Source: Symbiodinium natans (lineage: Eukaryota > Sar > Dinophyceae > Suessiales > Symbiodiniaceae). From it: DNA of 64,000 bases. The notes beneath the pieces were generated by a model. It made no database searches and was not told where the DNA came from. It saw nothing but the letters and a program-made list of their open reading frames with translations. The stretch spans positions 2,185,788 through 2,249,787 of the forward strand of contig CAJNDS010002190.1 of assembly GCA_905221605.1 (NCBI GenBank), written 5' to 3'. The translations under genes were made by a program, and so were the position numbers. Within the stretch, counting starts at the first letter, position 1. The number at the start of each line of letters is the position of its first letter. Below, piece by piece: positions 28,301 to 32,003 of the stretch.

Positions 28301-29077
28301 GCGGGTCGTGACCTGGCCGCGGCCCCAGCAGATGGAGCGAGCGCAGCCCACGCACATTCCGGCTCCGTGCAACGTGCCGCCACTGCCACTGTGGCGCGCA
28401 CGCCAGGCCGGAGGAACAAGGGCCCAGCCCCCGCTAGGAGTTCTCCAGTCAAAGAAGCGGAATTCCTTGCGGGCGGGCCATACATTCAGGCCGCCCAAAC
28501 GCTGCTTGGGTCCGGAGCAGCAGAGGATGTGATCTACATCCGGGCTTACAGCTTAGATTGCCCATCCTGCATCGAGGCAATCGAAGCGTCGCTTGGCAAG
28601 GGCGCAAGCGTTAGGATTGTCGCCGACATGGGACAATGCCACCGCACCAAGCTTCAGTGGCAAGCGTTGAAACGCTTGGCGGCCGCAGGTGCCGAGGTGA
28701 AGGTGGGTTGCGGCACATCCTTGCGCGACGCCTATGCTCGCGACGGCCGCGGGGCTAAGGTAGGCACCGGGATTCAAGGGCTGCACCATGCCAAGGCCCT
28801 TTGCCTACTGCGGCCTGACGGCGCGGTGGTGCTGATTGGGAGCCTCAATTTTACCACAAGCAGCAAGGCCAATGCGGAGGCAGGGCTTAAGCTTGAGGTC
28901 CCCAAGACGCACCCTGTCGCGCAGTCCTACGTCGAGGAATTCCAGAGGGTGTCGGCCGAGGCATTCTCCCTCGATGAGGCGGTTGCAAAGCGCCCTCAGT
29001 TGGAGCGAGCCAGTAGCTCCAACGTTGCTGGCAACGCCACTCGTGCCCCCAACACTGCTCCACAGGGTATCGAGTAG
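13352..29077 (+). CDS. Retroelement Gag-Pol-plus polyprotein, 5,241 residues
   Basis: Single ORF from the first ATG to TAG at 29075. Domains in order (residues): acidic stretch (about 75-90); Gag-like helical region (about 394-600); Ala/Lys-rich linker; two C-x8-C-x5-C-x3-H fingers (659-678, 732-751); retropepsin-like protease with Asp857 in LDGCAGA (840-965); Cys-rich segment and membrane helix (1115-1205); RT thumb plus RNase H (1375-1665); unknown region; integrase (2290-2640); methyltransferase-like relic (2855-2995); RT fingers/palm with YVDD at 3400-3403; translated hairpin-rich linker; Tpt1/KptA-like domain (3682-3905); C2H2 finger (4177-4200); RanBP2-type fingers (4455 and 4578); membrane helix (about 4823-4845); SWIM finger (4901-4914); PLD-like domain (5055-5195). 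No frameshift or stop separates gag from pol, so cleavage by the encoded protease is presumed. The order of RT halves around the integrase is abnormal. Motifs, not length, support each call; alignment was not possible. Confidence 0.9.
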   Translation: MSAEVAGQAEGVTLLEAIEGGDVPYPERMSYVAWLKWRRETGSRPLSKRDGVSTTPEQEAALWRKVMKFLHDAEGEDEEEEEEEEDSELVPEASGAGGDSPPRVDVSAAARELAMVPTGAAYVPATAPGSRPAGPSGPPSTAGSVPGTAEGLQAELRAIFRPDQEPVADYLTRVSRIVLALKAHGVTVSSRDLDALSTKATLLADEFSKIGGDWHPTKMVRRLRTRFSVAALRGGEDPEDAEEIQREIQCIGELILALGGKESSSQEKVWSSPSDVPVEAVGPRSPGLPQPATASGLGVGLDRGGLHTAEVAGGPSAARDLGATDGDSPLRAKLAALEMEIEALKRGSDGGGSQTGSQNPAGDFAAALAAQTEALKEALAQRGGQSSITTVKTDLTWPTLTDDKSDARDVVLFYEEFEDVCALANNCRGMSAREKLLALRGRCRGSRMKTYTNAYRAAWKSGEVLSDPQAVYDRIKNKHLMFGESREEREVRVDGEHASLAKGKLTGHQFEPLFEASIADLEAVGLGKTPRELYLSYLRKMPPYLQKEIRNDKRLWPGDPKDGGLRGPQTWEESHKVVLEYEQREAAHRAVSHSVYSTTGSPSADPSVALAEAQKEIRSLKAAAKAAAKGAAAAAKAGADQTFAAASKGAGKGADKKICFHFRDHGNCPKGDACPFSHDKELRRKALAAKKGDQTFATAKGKGKGKGGGKAKASAKPKAAAKGAAKPPGTVCPFFSKNGSCKKGASCDMVHNLTTSGGTPALPANWAAPSGASMSNPFAAFSVQIGSSGVQAGVSGAAGRVAVQQHALPLSKGGRDKFATLDDLPKDWWNLADNEPGGYQYRTVVQVLDRKVECMLDGCAGANHVTEELVVGMMNRAAELGIGTEDPGFPVVRLEKWVHPEYVHGIASGAPVPLKGAAVLRVTLLEGRTADDCRPNTEIFVRCKIAARGTSDWHGLILGGRALDCAGRMGLGFRPGPDFHVLDTLGIRMPRCEGHSKTRKDRAYAFEARLSSLDDASCTEPGGGSRELLRYDGEEPLELSPGDGVLVPVVREQGVSAEGSLSEVVLPVECGVEAVPGLWPTGEGKGFVLLAAQECDHSLQPGEVVAEVRSGLVSTAACGCGAVETVFESEPSPQACADCGVAVASVGHDPCFACGSASRAAARSFQGCSSCARSFGRLRTGARIGVLSVLAAVTVLASVWGGSGPVGRPVEEPGVLSCLDHLPSVDSWWEAPGGYASVWGRRPAQQDLGTLAVEKAPYETCLLQRVGEAWRLWDTRDLRVAESVACSDEVPVTERLAVFRTRKGPRWAGWREGSATAGRGASDAVRPADAVDTARCPSYHIVESWDIEKMIEEPPTDYYYEKLAADMRARHPKACPHLLDHLVSLEGFLDKSILFGFSFGISKAEVCVSKGKLLGHNIGRDGSSPDEERCQAVIDFPPLWEKLHIQQFLGCANWLRGYLPVEYGHAAKILGQWQKPGAVFPEGGLGSAATEGCKAFKAIKRMMQNRINLATFDEASAADGSCPLEQIADASGIAVGGSVVQMTRDLSQLKVLMTHSKSLTPAQQNWPPLIQEAFAQLEVKRATRRMFGSIRTLCWTDHANLTRAQTSDIGMDPKLVRWVAEILMDGSEIRSLSGRSATLGDSFSRNPKDRDALLAARTKDLEGLSGQLRGFDLDQYLGEGTEGDGPVPWAVGNDAVPEPAGRVQAAAVPMCVVAALPVRVVVVFDYARWKEQDAELTEIRRVFQASLPGVSVAVRGCWGPFEDTDGLASHFDCGAGRLAGTKKIKRIRVDLLTSCAKVLREASGFRPQFLVGLGQGGLVTAVLRWPLVVELTLQARNLQRKEARAVGEAWAGIKAIWAVRPRLWRTQQGHLEVAEACPELKKDFPEPPLRGFGIVGKQALGAEVLRSLRLDAVRSIEDASIRGMLDEPSRPLWDHEGLCICGKRTYLFSRCPACIEKEAVDTSVEIAEREELEPPLEGDLEAHEVGLEVNSVLATLDRTGGLFRVRSSTIQQWAVGFRTTPKDAPVPTAYGMLSGKIWKKGHSMKLSLGSQHKDLSKWGDVKPYWTTWVVREDGAVVAGHNCSPLDAVQGDIVVHWSSVVNWHGHRHVVNEQCEVLWRSKGKEVALDPSFGKLIALVGRVTQVIGWRATGEASDPRSSTRQASRGPAVVLELVSHSPILCIWDHSSTKVKVEFKGGVPSLSLAAGEDENRREQLAVEARDAANISEFRVTGSLRTAWYEGQRRDPSLAGSIRKPEPPMVMSGDGLLEREVTLRTGQTVVVPVVPNGAAGANGVTWRRACYNSVHCGVLGAHRSAEVTIKLLERAVWWPDLEKDVRTWVAKCLACIKGRSRPTKVEARAVKCGAETCWQEVSVDCEGPNREDREGHRYSLTYFDCLSHAVLLEPMRSLTHAEVRRAFVRCVLRSRTIPSLIRSDRGPEFKNALMAELSAMLGTEWRFSAPLRPCELGANERVHQEVQKVLGAVVRQVGASLSEAWSDWLVVAEYVIDNTPGPHGYTPRDLERSWSLALPLEKDVLRDALQFEPISDWARSQFKQFSELAAAVREHWTRSSEARAKLANRHRRTVDLKPGDRVVWNAPRARSEGAGRVPWKPGLTGPWRVLEVKGHRLTLEPVSMESGGTSSARRGPMEAHAEDCILVPADADGAESREPVVFEDDETGGDGSSRPSLGQQVQGDAKQVEFTLTRRGRDFVLRLGDRIAYRGVGGGPKVCRLGRVTQVDAARAQVGVHRYLPDASGVRVKWRLAYIAEDGALTLSEGTRPAHEAVSVKEIISKIDLNRDGVLAAASARKLDKGAYSLQDRTLERASRAGTSVLSIREALADLLVAEPRALQPRASPESGAVESWFRQYFLGGVADVLEVAWGDAVVSDAARRHGYRVVPAFVQGKQAYGITWNLAAEEHLEAISGAVLRTEPKVLVIGLEGKNVPRAFLQLVVRCAQERTRAGAHVALRLQAQKGEWEPWRLEEWGALFGTLAGPRWPWAFVRADMCQFARAGGRSNLAESGALWLADFSLESVGLRCGRPDALGAVQHKHVERAQSDYNLIGAAFCASLQDLGLRGAEELCTAAVESFPATAGADSAAAAPPPSPVVPLPDVRSGEDLTPAERAELDKEVDKYAAEREAFWRTKADAKDWDSVRADLEVYALAGEKVAEDPRRTEAYRDLVWSGLKIEPGPTRPGLTDADIAAVREVIRRKAAGFWVEDTTRTTVRKFAHDCIPTGPPVSSQPHSLRGESAQWVDDKLEEECKRGQLIRGSSAWGSAPFPTKEMPSYKRHRKRRLVVDYRRVNARIKRSTYYCRRGSDVLAAAVGSVWYTFVDAVSGFNQIRNTKRAREVLAIVARSGKYLPVGLTFGPINGPDDFNFVVDRAYAPGRGRRLKYTKEWIAYVDDLTVRTGRVIDGQFFTDAQAEGAVREACAKGAVAAPQSASSALEALGVRGAHNSKRANHDAARSDQNHPTRVLMLRMLGLFGCFCVQGGCFWGGPFPRSPVCGQKDFSSFVACSFVRLSRSQCLGSRPRGSVQGRSRSRRSLKAPTLKKLPKPPPQRFKCVVEPRVGSPSPRSCLCTAPRCGSRPDRAGATDRSPGPSWSTTRPRCGPCPGRAGAAAYHYCTPAPCSGPCPGRSRARQVSLAHRRSSKAAGLSAAMGGGGSKGRGKSKSPGPKGRKGPPTIDDVQRLLVRCMRHGEGGCRGRFGPGGLYPVDELIEQLGITINQYNQAVAHDASQRKPRLDTSHAGFLRAFQGHSADCGHPMGFMMEGLSETAIDDLIRQYGLAMWHGTDLHVVPSLLQNGLIPGGGPGGRLGVHCVLGHCPTQWEDGRRGFRRGSTCIVEVRLAVLRDAGVPIYAGADGVALTGQIRATGISRIWALPRGSPVYSDLIAELEVDRLVLRVDLKSLGDSSAGPNPPLGRGPKLGTVQASQAAAASSGAASSSTVVLAPAGRVMAAGAAQPVTPPKAAPKAKGRPLGTPRTSIVPAKPKVYPRRNIPGPNVLEPEDSLEEEAAQAAEGVEEDSSSSDLPDTRAPPAAVRVKEDEEPASGAQAESTEEGVLVLGQSVVTSAKEYLARSEALLRAQKLQSRILEVAGTAMVKLEKITKREESLKTLRREGESRAAGEGADGEEVSDDGQDAPGAAGPSSSARPSGGGTAQSASASEEPRPNADGHYGCSAPGCGLAFESLVQYHLHQAACHGASLPPNLGISPSAPLDPFRQDWRGRLFRRGKDGGYGEVPMLRVIRYHKANGYDHSRVPLLRRGDRIQLEDGSHHIYGGSHPPGWLRDDPELDPPGAPEGSDGGSTPKSEPTEEAVPEPPRKAAPRGRALEPPKGDVQRRLAERRSKRDYSPDLVTPLDDLHAKEIDSFFAGDPAADSLDVILMRAEVRTESHLKVGREEEEPLVKEEQEEEAEVVKDEEVSVEMEAATADEADEVALPANRAYVEGRFYPYGSWRCFFCEAINPVTEDQCLTTHAGGPNAGAPCDGRWINGIDIGWWEVDPQTAPEQWRRRFSAEELEDQQARADAARLLSDEELAEALQAAEEAQAAERAKKRERRQAEKAERDDHISEALRIAGWQCPNCYEWNLSFRQLCFRCSTPLRLAEVVSRGIPDPRRGEQRDSGSESSQDELEYEILLANRAMDQETIQPLLRSKHKKRGGKRRREEATRGKGRDPWGAWADARGKGQGKPKGRGKSDAKGRPKGRGKYAWGAFAAGIVAALQPRPSTSWVPAFPCGSARPPPSVPLPPRTPFFLGRGLLNRLMHALNGNINGWWGLAAAASAPIALQLHRGVVHVVEDSMHAVATVSADVVEEIGHGARRTVWVAGTAITLVVVILCGAVLWYVSRAVANRIAHLRHGNTAAPEARLSQLLGSEATFEVASTKKGVTHKVWVHLKEETAACGCRAYLAEGRCGHCDAAMDTARSLGFLHAAQRGAGPALTDSIRSTASDALAKGKVVLGLGNSEGCFSQLAAKSRGLSCFQGLAGRDLAAAPADGASAAHAHSGSVQRAATATVARTPGRRNKGPAPARSSPVKEAEFLAGGPYIQAAQTLLGSGAAEDVIYIRAYSLDCPSCIEAIEASLGKGASVRIVADMGQCHRTKLQWQALKRLAAAGAEVKVGCGTSLRDAYARDGRGAKVGTGIQGLHHAKALCLLRPDGAVVLIGSLNFTTSSKANAEAGLKLEVPKTHPVAQSYVEEFQRVSAEAFSLDEAVAKRPQLERASSSNVAGNATRAPNTAPQGIE
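14300..14320 (+). repeat. Dispersed hairpin, copy 2
   Basis: Inner stem CCC/GGG, loop GTGACCT, same bulged G and GCG/CGC outer stem. In frame with the ORF as AARDLGA. Confidence 0.7.
14531..15151 (+). other. Gag-like (capsid-type) region
   Basis: Residues about 394-600: mostly helical, with a pattern like retrotransposon Gag (FYEEFEDVCALANN, later GHQFEPLFEASIADLEAVGL and YLRKMPPYLQKEI). Similarity is by pattern only; the position before zinc fingers and protease supports it. Confidence 0.55.
15314..15616 (+). other. Twin CCCH zinc fingers (nucleocapsid-like)
   Basis: C659-x8-C668-x5-C674-x3-H678 and C732-x8-C741-x5-C747-x3-H751, joined by a Lys/Gly/Ala-rich linker. Such fingers bind RNA; in this position they would replace the usual CCHC knuckle of Gag. 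Confidence 0.85.
15869..16246 (+). other. Retropepsin-like protease domain
   Basis: VECMLDGCAGANHV (Asp857) fits the active-site strand and turn, normally D-T/S-G-A; here Gly then Cys follow the Asp. LILGGRALDC (about 954-965) fits the second conserved strand (ILG). Expected to cut the polyprotein. The unusual DGCAG form lowers certainty. Confidence 0.6.
16694..16966 (+). other. Cys-rich segment plus membrane helix
   Basis: Residues about 1115-1205: CGC, CADC, CFAC and CSSC pairs suggest zinc binding, followed by IGVLSVLAAVTVLASVW, long enough to span a membrane. This segment stands where RT fingers/palm would be expected in a Ty3/gypsy polyprotein. Hairpin copy 3 lies within it. Confidence 0.5.
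16812..16834 (+). repeat. Dispersed hairpin, copy 3 (longer inner stem)
   Basis: Inner stem GTCC/GGGC (four pairs, one G.T), loop GCGTCCA. Beyond the core, a T.G pair, an unpaired T and five further pairs (TTTGC with GCAAG, allowing one wobble) form. Different reading frame from copy 2. Confidence 0.6.
17474..18346 (+). other. RT thumb/connection and RNase H without preceding palm
   Basis: HLLDHLVSLEGFLDKSILFG then KLLGHNIGRDG and IQQFLGCANWLRGYL match the Ty3/gypsy stretch that follows the YxDD motif (LGH and FLGLANYYR boxes). RNase H follows with Asp1529 (DASG), Glu1572, Asp1597 (TDHANL) and Asp1641, the full catalytic set. No YxDD or palm motif was found before it, back to the protease. 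Confidence 0.8.
18449..18469 (+). repeat. Dispersed hairpin, copy 4
   Basis: Inner stem GCC/GGC, loop GTGTCCA. In frame as AGRVQAA. Confidence 0.7.
20219..21271 (+). other. Integrase, Ty3/gypsy type
   Basis: HHCC zinc motif H2304-x6-H2311-x29-C2341-x2-C2344; catalytic Asp2373 (SVDCEGP), Asp2433 (RSDRGPEF) and Glu2469 (GANERVHQE) with exactly 35 residues between the last two. A C-terminal beta module (KPGDRVVW, then LTGPWRVLEVKG) resembles the GPY/F domain. All catalytic residues are present. Confidence 0.92.
21914..22336 (+). other. Possible degenerate methyltransferase-like domain
   Basis: VADVLEVAWGDAVVSDAARR, later GITWNL and KVLVIGLEGKN, recall a Rossmann fold with a lost SPPC-type motif. 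I recall, without being able to check, similar segments between integrase and RT in other dinoflagellate retroelements. Function unknown. Confidence 0.3.
22904..23671 (+). other. RT fingers and palm, placed after integrase
   Basis: PTGPPVSSQPHSLRG, LIRGSSAWGSAPFPTK, RLVVDYRRVNARIK (about 3293), FVDAVSGFNQI (Asp3332) and YVDD (3400-3403) are the successive Ty3/gypsy RT boxes. The motif after YVDD is short and the thumb, LGH and FLG boxes do not follow; they are about 2,000 residues earlier. Confidence 0.85.
24099..24119 (+). repeat. Dispersed hairpin, copy 5
   Basis: Inner stem GTC/GAC, loop GCGACCA; outer stem extends through one unpaired T as CCCGC/GCGGG. Frame differs from copies 2 and 4. 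Confidence 0.75.
24174..24194 (+). repeat. Dispersed hairpin, copy 6
   Basis: Inner stem GCC/GGC, loop GTGCCCT; outer stem CCCGC/GCGGG with one unpaired T, as in copy 5. Confidence 0.75.
24237..24257 (+). repeat. Dispersed hairpin, copy 7
   Basis: Inner stem GCC/GGC, loop GTGTCCT. The flanking pair is A-T here, and the outer stem is CCCTTG/CAAGGG with one unpaired C: a different sequence that still pairs fully. Confidence 0.75.
24395..25066 (+). other. Tpt1/KptA-like RNA 2'-phosphotransferase domain
   Basis: Motifs match the family in order: RHG (Arg3695-His3696), RAFQGHS (Arg3751), WHGTD (His3789) with LLQNGLIPGG, an RR-containing segment (DGRRGFRRGS) and YAGADGVALT. The known catalytic set is Arg, His, Arg, Arg, and all have candidates. 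The family moves an RNA 2'-phosphate to NAD+ after tRNA splicing; some members ADP-ribosylate nucleic-acid 5'-phosphates. Role in the element is unknown. Confidence 0.75.
25202..25222 (+). repeat. Dispersed hairpin, copy 8
   Basis: Inner stem GTC/GGC (one T.G wobble), loop GTGTCAT; outer stem extends GGCCCC/GGGGCC through a T.G pair. In frame as AGRVMAA. Confidence 0.7.
25874..25957 (+). other. C2H2 zinc finger
   Basis: C4177-x4-C4182-x12-H4195-x4-H4200 with the central hydrophobic pattern (AFESLVQYHLH). Confidence 0.8.
26699..27151 (+). other. Two RanBP2-type zinc fingers
   Basis: The second is canonical: W4578-x-C-x2-C-x3-N-x6-C-x2-C (WQCPNCYEWNLSFRQLCFRC). The first starts WRCFFCEAIN at 4455 with later Cys pairs spaced more widely. 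This family often binds single-stranded RNA. A charged coiled-coil-like segment lies between them. Confidence 0.75.
27809..28111 (+). other. Membrane helix and SWIM zinc finger
   Basis: TAITLVVVILCGAVLWYV (about 4827) is a clear membrane helix after a Lys/Arg/Gly-rich stretch. It is followed by C4901-x-C4903-x8-C4912-x-H4914, the SWIM pattern known from nucleic-acid-binding proteins and some transposases. Confidence 0.7.
28301..28321 (+). repeat. Dispersed hairpin, copy 9
   Basis: Inner stem GTC/GGC (T.G wobble), loop GTGACCT; outer stem GGGGC/GCCCC with an unpaired T. In frame as AGRDLAA. Confidence 0.7.
28514..28936 (+). other. Phospholipase-D-like (HKD) domain
   Basis: Residues about 5055-5195: beta/alpha pattern with VRIVADMGQCHRTKLQ, then H5146-A-K5148 and, 14 residues on, GSLNFT (G5163-S-x-N5166). 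This matches the single-HKD nuclease/phosphodiesterase group; the Asp after HxK is displaced. A nuclease or end-processing role is inferred. Confidence 0.7.
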
Positions 29078-29757
29078 GCTGCGGCCAGTTGGCGCGGCGT
29101 GGTATGTATCCACGCATTATCAGAGCCGGCGTTGCAGCACGGCACGCTGCTTCGCCAACCTTTTGCACTTTCTTTTGCGTGACTGCGGGCGAAAAGCCGC
29201 GGCAGGTTGGAAGCCTGCCCATTTTGCATTCCCCGCACTTTTCTTCTCCGCCCTGCCTGTGGCCCCTCTCGTCGAGGGAGCTCTTTTGCAGGTGCTGCGG
29301 ACCGTGTCCTGGTCGCGGCAGTGCGCTCGCCGAAGCGCGTGCGAGTTGCACTGGCTGCGGCACAAGCAATGTGCGCGGCTCTCGCTGAGTCCGGTAGCCC
29401 GTAGGGTAGTTCTGGATAGGTGAGTAGCCGTAGCCGTAGCTTAGGGCCGGTAGTTGTACAGTGTACCATTTGTACCATAGCTTTGCACTAGCAGCACAAA
29501 GACCTGCCCAGTACTCTGGAGCCTCGCCTGCCTGCACAAAGGTGAGCGCTCGCGACTTGGGGTGGTTTAGGGTCGTAGAGGGCTGCTGTCGTCGTGCGTC
29601 CGTTTGGTAGTGCGGGCTGCCGCCCAAGCCGCATGCCAATGCTCATGATGTGCGGGCTCTACCAGAGTCGCACGCGACACCCTCGCCCTACCCCATTGGC
29701 CGCGTTGCTGAAGTGCTTGACGCACTATGAGCTCTGGGTGAGCCGGAAGCCTCGGCT
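29078..29757 (+). other. 3' untranslated region of the retroelement
   Basis: 680 bases after the stop codon. It holds hairpin copy 10 and a GCGTGG/CCACGC inverted repeat near 29095. No second ORF of note. Confidence 0.6.
29297..29317 (+). repeat. Dispersed hairpin, copy 10 (3' region)
   Basis: Inner stem ACC/GGT, loop GTGTCCT; a T.G pair and three further pairs outside. Lies after the stop codon, so it is not selected as protein. Confidence 0.7.
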
Positions 29758-29767
29758 GAGGGGCGAA
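29758..29767 (+). promoter_or_regulatory. Polypurine tract
   Basis: GAGGGGCGAA directly abuts the 3' LTR. Short and with one C, but correctly placed to prime plus-strand synthesis. Confidence 0.6.
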
Positions 29768-30062
29768 TGTGAGCAGGTCAAAGCATGCATGGAGTGCTTG
29801 CTTAGTGCTAGTGCAGCGTGTCGTTTTCCCTTGCATGTGTAGTTTTGCAATTCGTAACAATGCCAATATTTTTGGCTCAAGTACCGAGCTTGTGCCTTTG
29901 AGCACGGTAGTTTCGTACAGTAGCTCTTAGGTTGCTGTGCGGTCCGACCGGACGCACTCAGGCGTAGCTGCACAAGTGCTTGGACTCGCGAAGTCGTAAA
30001 ACAGCGTGGCCGGGCTGTGATTGCATTGGCTGAGTGCAAGTCCAGTGCTGGTCGACTTCACA
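29768..30062 (+). repeat. 3' LTR, 295 bases
   Basis: Same sequence as 12873-13167 by eye; carries the spliced-leader-like 12-mer at 29870-29881. Confidence 0.95.
29870..29881 (+). other. Spliced-leader-like 12-mer in 3' LTR
   Basis: TTTTGGCTCAAG, identical to 12975-12986. Confidence 0.55.
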
Positions 30063-30200
30063 GCATGTATGTATGTATGTATGTATGTGTGTGTATGTAT
30101 GTATGTATGTATGTATGTATGTATGTATGTCTGTATGTATGTATGTATGTATGTGTGTGTATATGTGTGTATGTGTGTATGTGTGTATGTGCATATACAT
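30063..30200. repeat. ATGT microsatellite with right target duplication
   Basis: Begins with GCAT (30063-30066), the right copy of the target duplication, then TATG/TGTG units to about 30200. Flanking frames are repeat translations. Confidence 0.9.
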
Positions 30201-30563
30201 CTGGGAGTTGAAAAACACACCTGTCCCCAAAGTTACCCTACAGTTCCCTTCTAAACCAATAAGAGCCCTAAATGATTTCGCAGAAGGACTGTTAGATCAG
30301 CCCCCACGAACATATACCCAAAGAGCCGTCTATACCTCTCAGATAAGGAATATTGCCTTTAAAATAATCAAGGATCCCTGATTATAACTTCAGGCGAAAG
30401 TGCCAGTTTCGCATTTGGCGAACACAGCCGCCAAAAACAGCAACGACAGAGGGACATGTATGTATATATATATATATGTATACACATGGTATATACATAT
30501 AGTATATTGTTAAACTGACATATAAACGCTACAACCCTAAACCCTGAACCCTAAACCCTAATC

Positions 30564-30692
30564 AACTTTAACTGGAGCTTGAGGCATACGCCGACGGATC
30601 ACAACTCCGAGGACCGCGACAACAGCAAGGGAAGCGTGATCAGGAGGCCACTTGGGACCCCCCCGTGCATGGAAGCCCTTTTGACTCAGTAA
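30564..30692 (+). CDS. Candidate exon between inverted telomeric repeats
   Basis: After CCCTAAACCCTAATC the frame reads NFNWSLRHTPTDHNSEDRDN then SKGSVIRRPLGT, open to TAA at 30690. The last part overlaps a family G half element, so the true exon probably ends near 30655. TTTAGGG follows at 30696-30790. Confidence 0.4.
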   Translation, partial: NFNWSLRHTPTDHNSEDRDNSKGSVIRRPLGTPPCMEALLTQ

Positions 30693-30945
30693 GTAGGGTT
30701 TAGGGTTTAGGGTTTAGGGTTTAGTGTTTAGGGTTTAGGGTTAGGGTTGGTTTAGGGTTTAGGGTTTATGGTTTCGGGTTTAGGGTTTTATTGGGGTTTA
30801 GGCGTCAAAAGAGCTGCCAAGTGCATGGCTAGCGAATACAGGTGTCTGTAGCGGGAAGTGATGTAGCACTAAGTTACCACCACATGGATAACACAATATA
30901 ATTGTAAACAAGGTGCTTCCCTGGCTTTTACCAAGGTAATCCCAT

Positions 30946-31078
30946 TTCTTGGAGGTTCATGGTACTTAGCAACCAATTATGACTGTACATATCAACCATA
31001 TTGGGGCACTTAAGGGGCTTATAAGTGGGTTATGAGTACAGTTATACTCGGTTAACAAGTACCATGAACCTCCAAGTA
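30946..31078. mobile_element. Family A MITE-like element
   Basis: CTTGGAGGTTCATGGTACTT at left, AAGTACCATGAACCTCCAAG at right: perfect 20-base inverted ends. A related shorter copy lies at 31323-31418. Confidence 0.8.
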
Positions 31079-31227
31079 GAGCTCCCTGACAGCAGCCCAG
31101 TACGGGGCAGCTGTTTGTTCAGCTGAGGTGCTACTGGTGAGAACCCTGCACCCTGAAACCCTGAAACCCTGAGCCCTTTTAGGGTTTAGGGCTTAGGGTT
31201 CTTAAACCACGCCACCGGCCGCATGTA

Positions 31228-31317
31228 GGCCAGAGCACGAGAAGGAGGAGCGAAGTCCCTCAAGGCCATGCATGCACGTGATGCGGTGCAGTGCACAATC
31301 TGGTGTTGTGATCTGGG
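31228..31317 (+). CDS. Candidate exon
   Basis: ATGTAG acceptor; open frame ARAREGGAKSLKAMHARDAV then QCTIWCCDLG. It runs into a family A element, so the 3' boundary is not defined. Confidence 0.35.
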
Positions 31318-31498
31318 AGCTCCTTGCAGGTTCAGGGGTACTTATAACCCCAAGTACACGTCTGTTAAAACCTACTTAGAGGACTTAGGGGGCTTATAAG
31401 TAGCCCGAACCTCCGAGGTGTTTGGTTGAATTTAGGGTTGTTGTTTTTGCATGTCACACCTAAAACCCGAAACCCCAAACCCTAATTAATGCGCAGAG

Positions 31499-31596
31499 GA
31501 TGCGTTGGGACCTTGAATGTGAGATTCTGTGAAGAGTCCATGCAGGTCAATGAGCAAGCGCGCATCTCGGTGGCAAGTTGCAGAGACTCCAACCAA
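31499..31596 (+). CDS. Candidate exon
   Basis: Follows CCCTAATTAATGCGCAG. Frame GCVGTLNVRFCEESMQVNEQ then ARISVASCRDSN is open, then CCCTAAA begins. Confidence 0.3.
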
Positions 31597-31950
31597 AGCC
31601 CTAAACCCTAAACCTTGTTTCAATGCAGGAGCCTAGTGCCGATGTAGTAGCTGGACTCCGGACTCCGATTAGCCTATTTAGCCTATTCGGACCGACGGAC
31701 CTTGCCTGCCTTGTGCGAGAGTGAGCGACGAAACCCTAAACCCAAAACCCTAAACCCTAAACCCTAAACACCCCCCCACGCCCCCCACCGGCTTCAAGAA
31801 GCCAATAATTTGGGTTCAGCTATGGGCTCTTCGGTGTCTTGTGTAGTAGAGTTCCTGATGTAGTACAGTAAACCTTTAACCCTTAAACCCTAAACCCTAA
31901 ACCCTAAATTTAAACCGTGAACCCTAACCGTATGTTCTGGTATCTCATAG

Positions 31951-32003
31951 TGCTTCATGCGATGTTATGCTACGTTGTTGCTCGGAACCGCCTTGGGAGC
32001 AAG
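31951..32003 (+). CDS. Candidate exon, membrane-like, between inverted telomeric repeats
   Basis: CTCATAG acceptor and CAAG|GTGCGT donor; frame CFMRCYATLLLGTALGAR. CCCTAAA lies upstream (31870-31928), TTTAGGG downstream (32018-32066). Confidence 0.5.

Larger units (their letters stand above)
12873..30062 (+). mobile_element. Complete 17.19-kb LTR retroelement
   Basis: The boundaries are two direct 295-base repeats beginning TG and ending CA. Inside are an 18-base primer-binding-site candidate two bases after the 5' LTR, a 5,241-codon ORF (13352-29077), a 690-base 3' region and a purine tract abutting the 3' LTR. A 4-base GCAT duplication flanks it. By eye the LTRs do not differ, and the ORF is unbroken, which implies recent insertion. 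The RNase H, RT and integrase motifs are of Ty3/gypsy type. The element is two to three times the usual length for such elements because of a long extra C-terminal region (Tpt1-like, zinc fingers, PLD-like). Codon third positions are G/C-rich, unlike the ORF at 58857. Confidence 0.95.

Noticed and set aside
13441-29113. Long minus-strand and other-frame ORFs across the retroelement
   Set aside because: They are shadows of a G+C-rich 15.7-kb ORF; none shows domain motifs.
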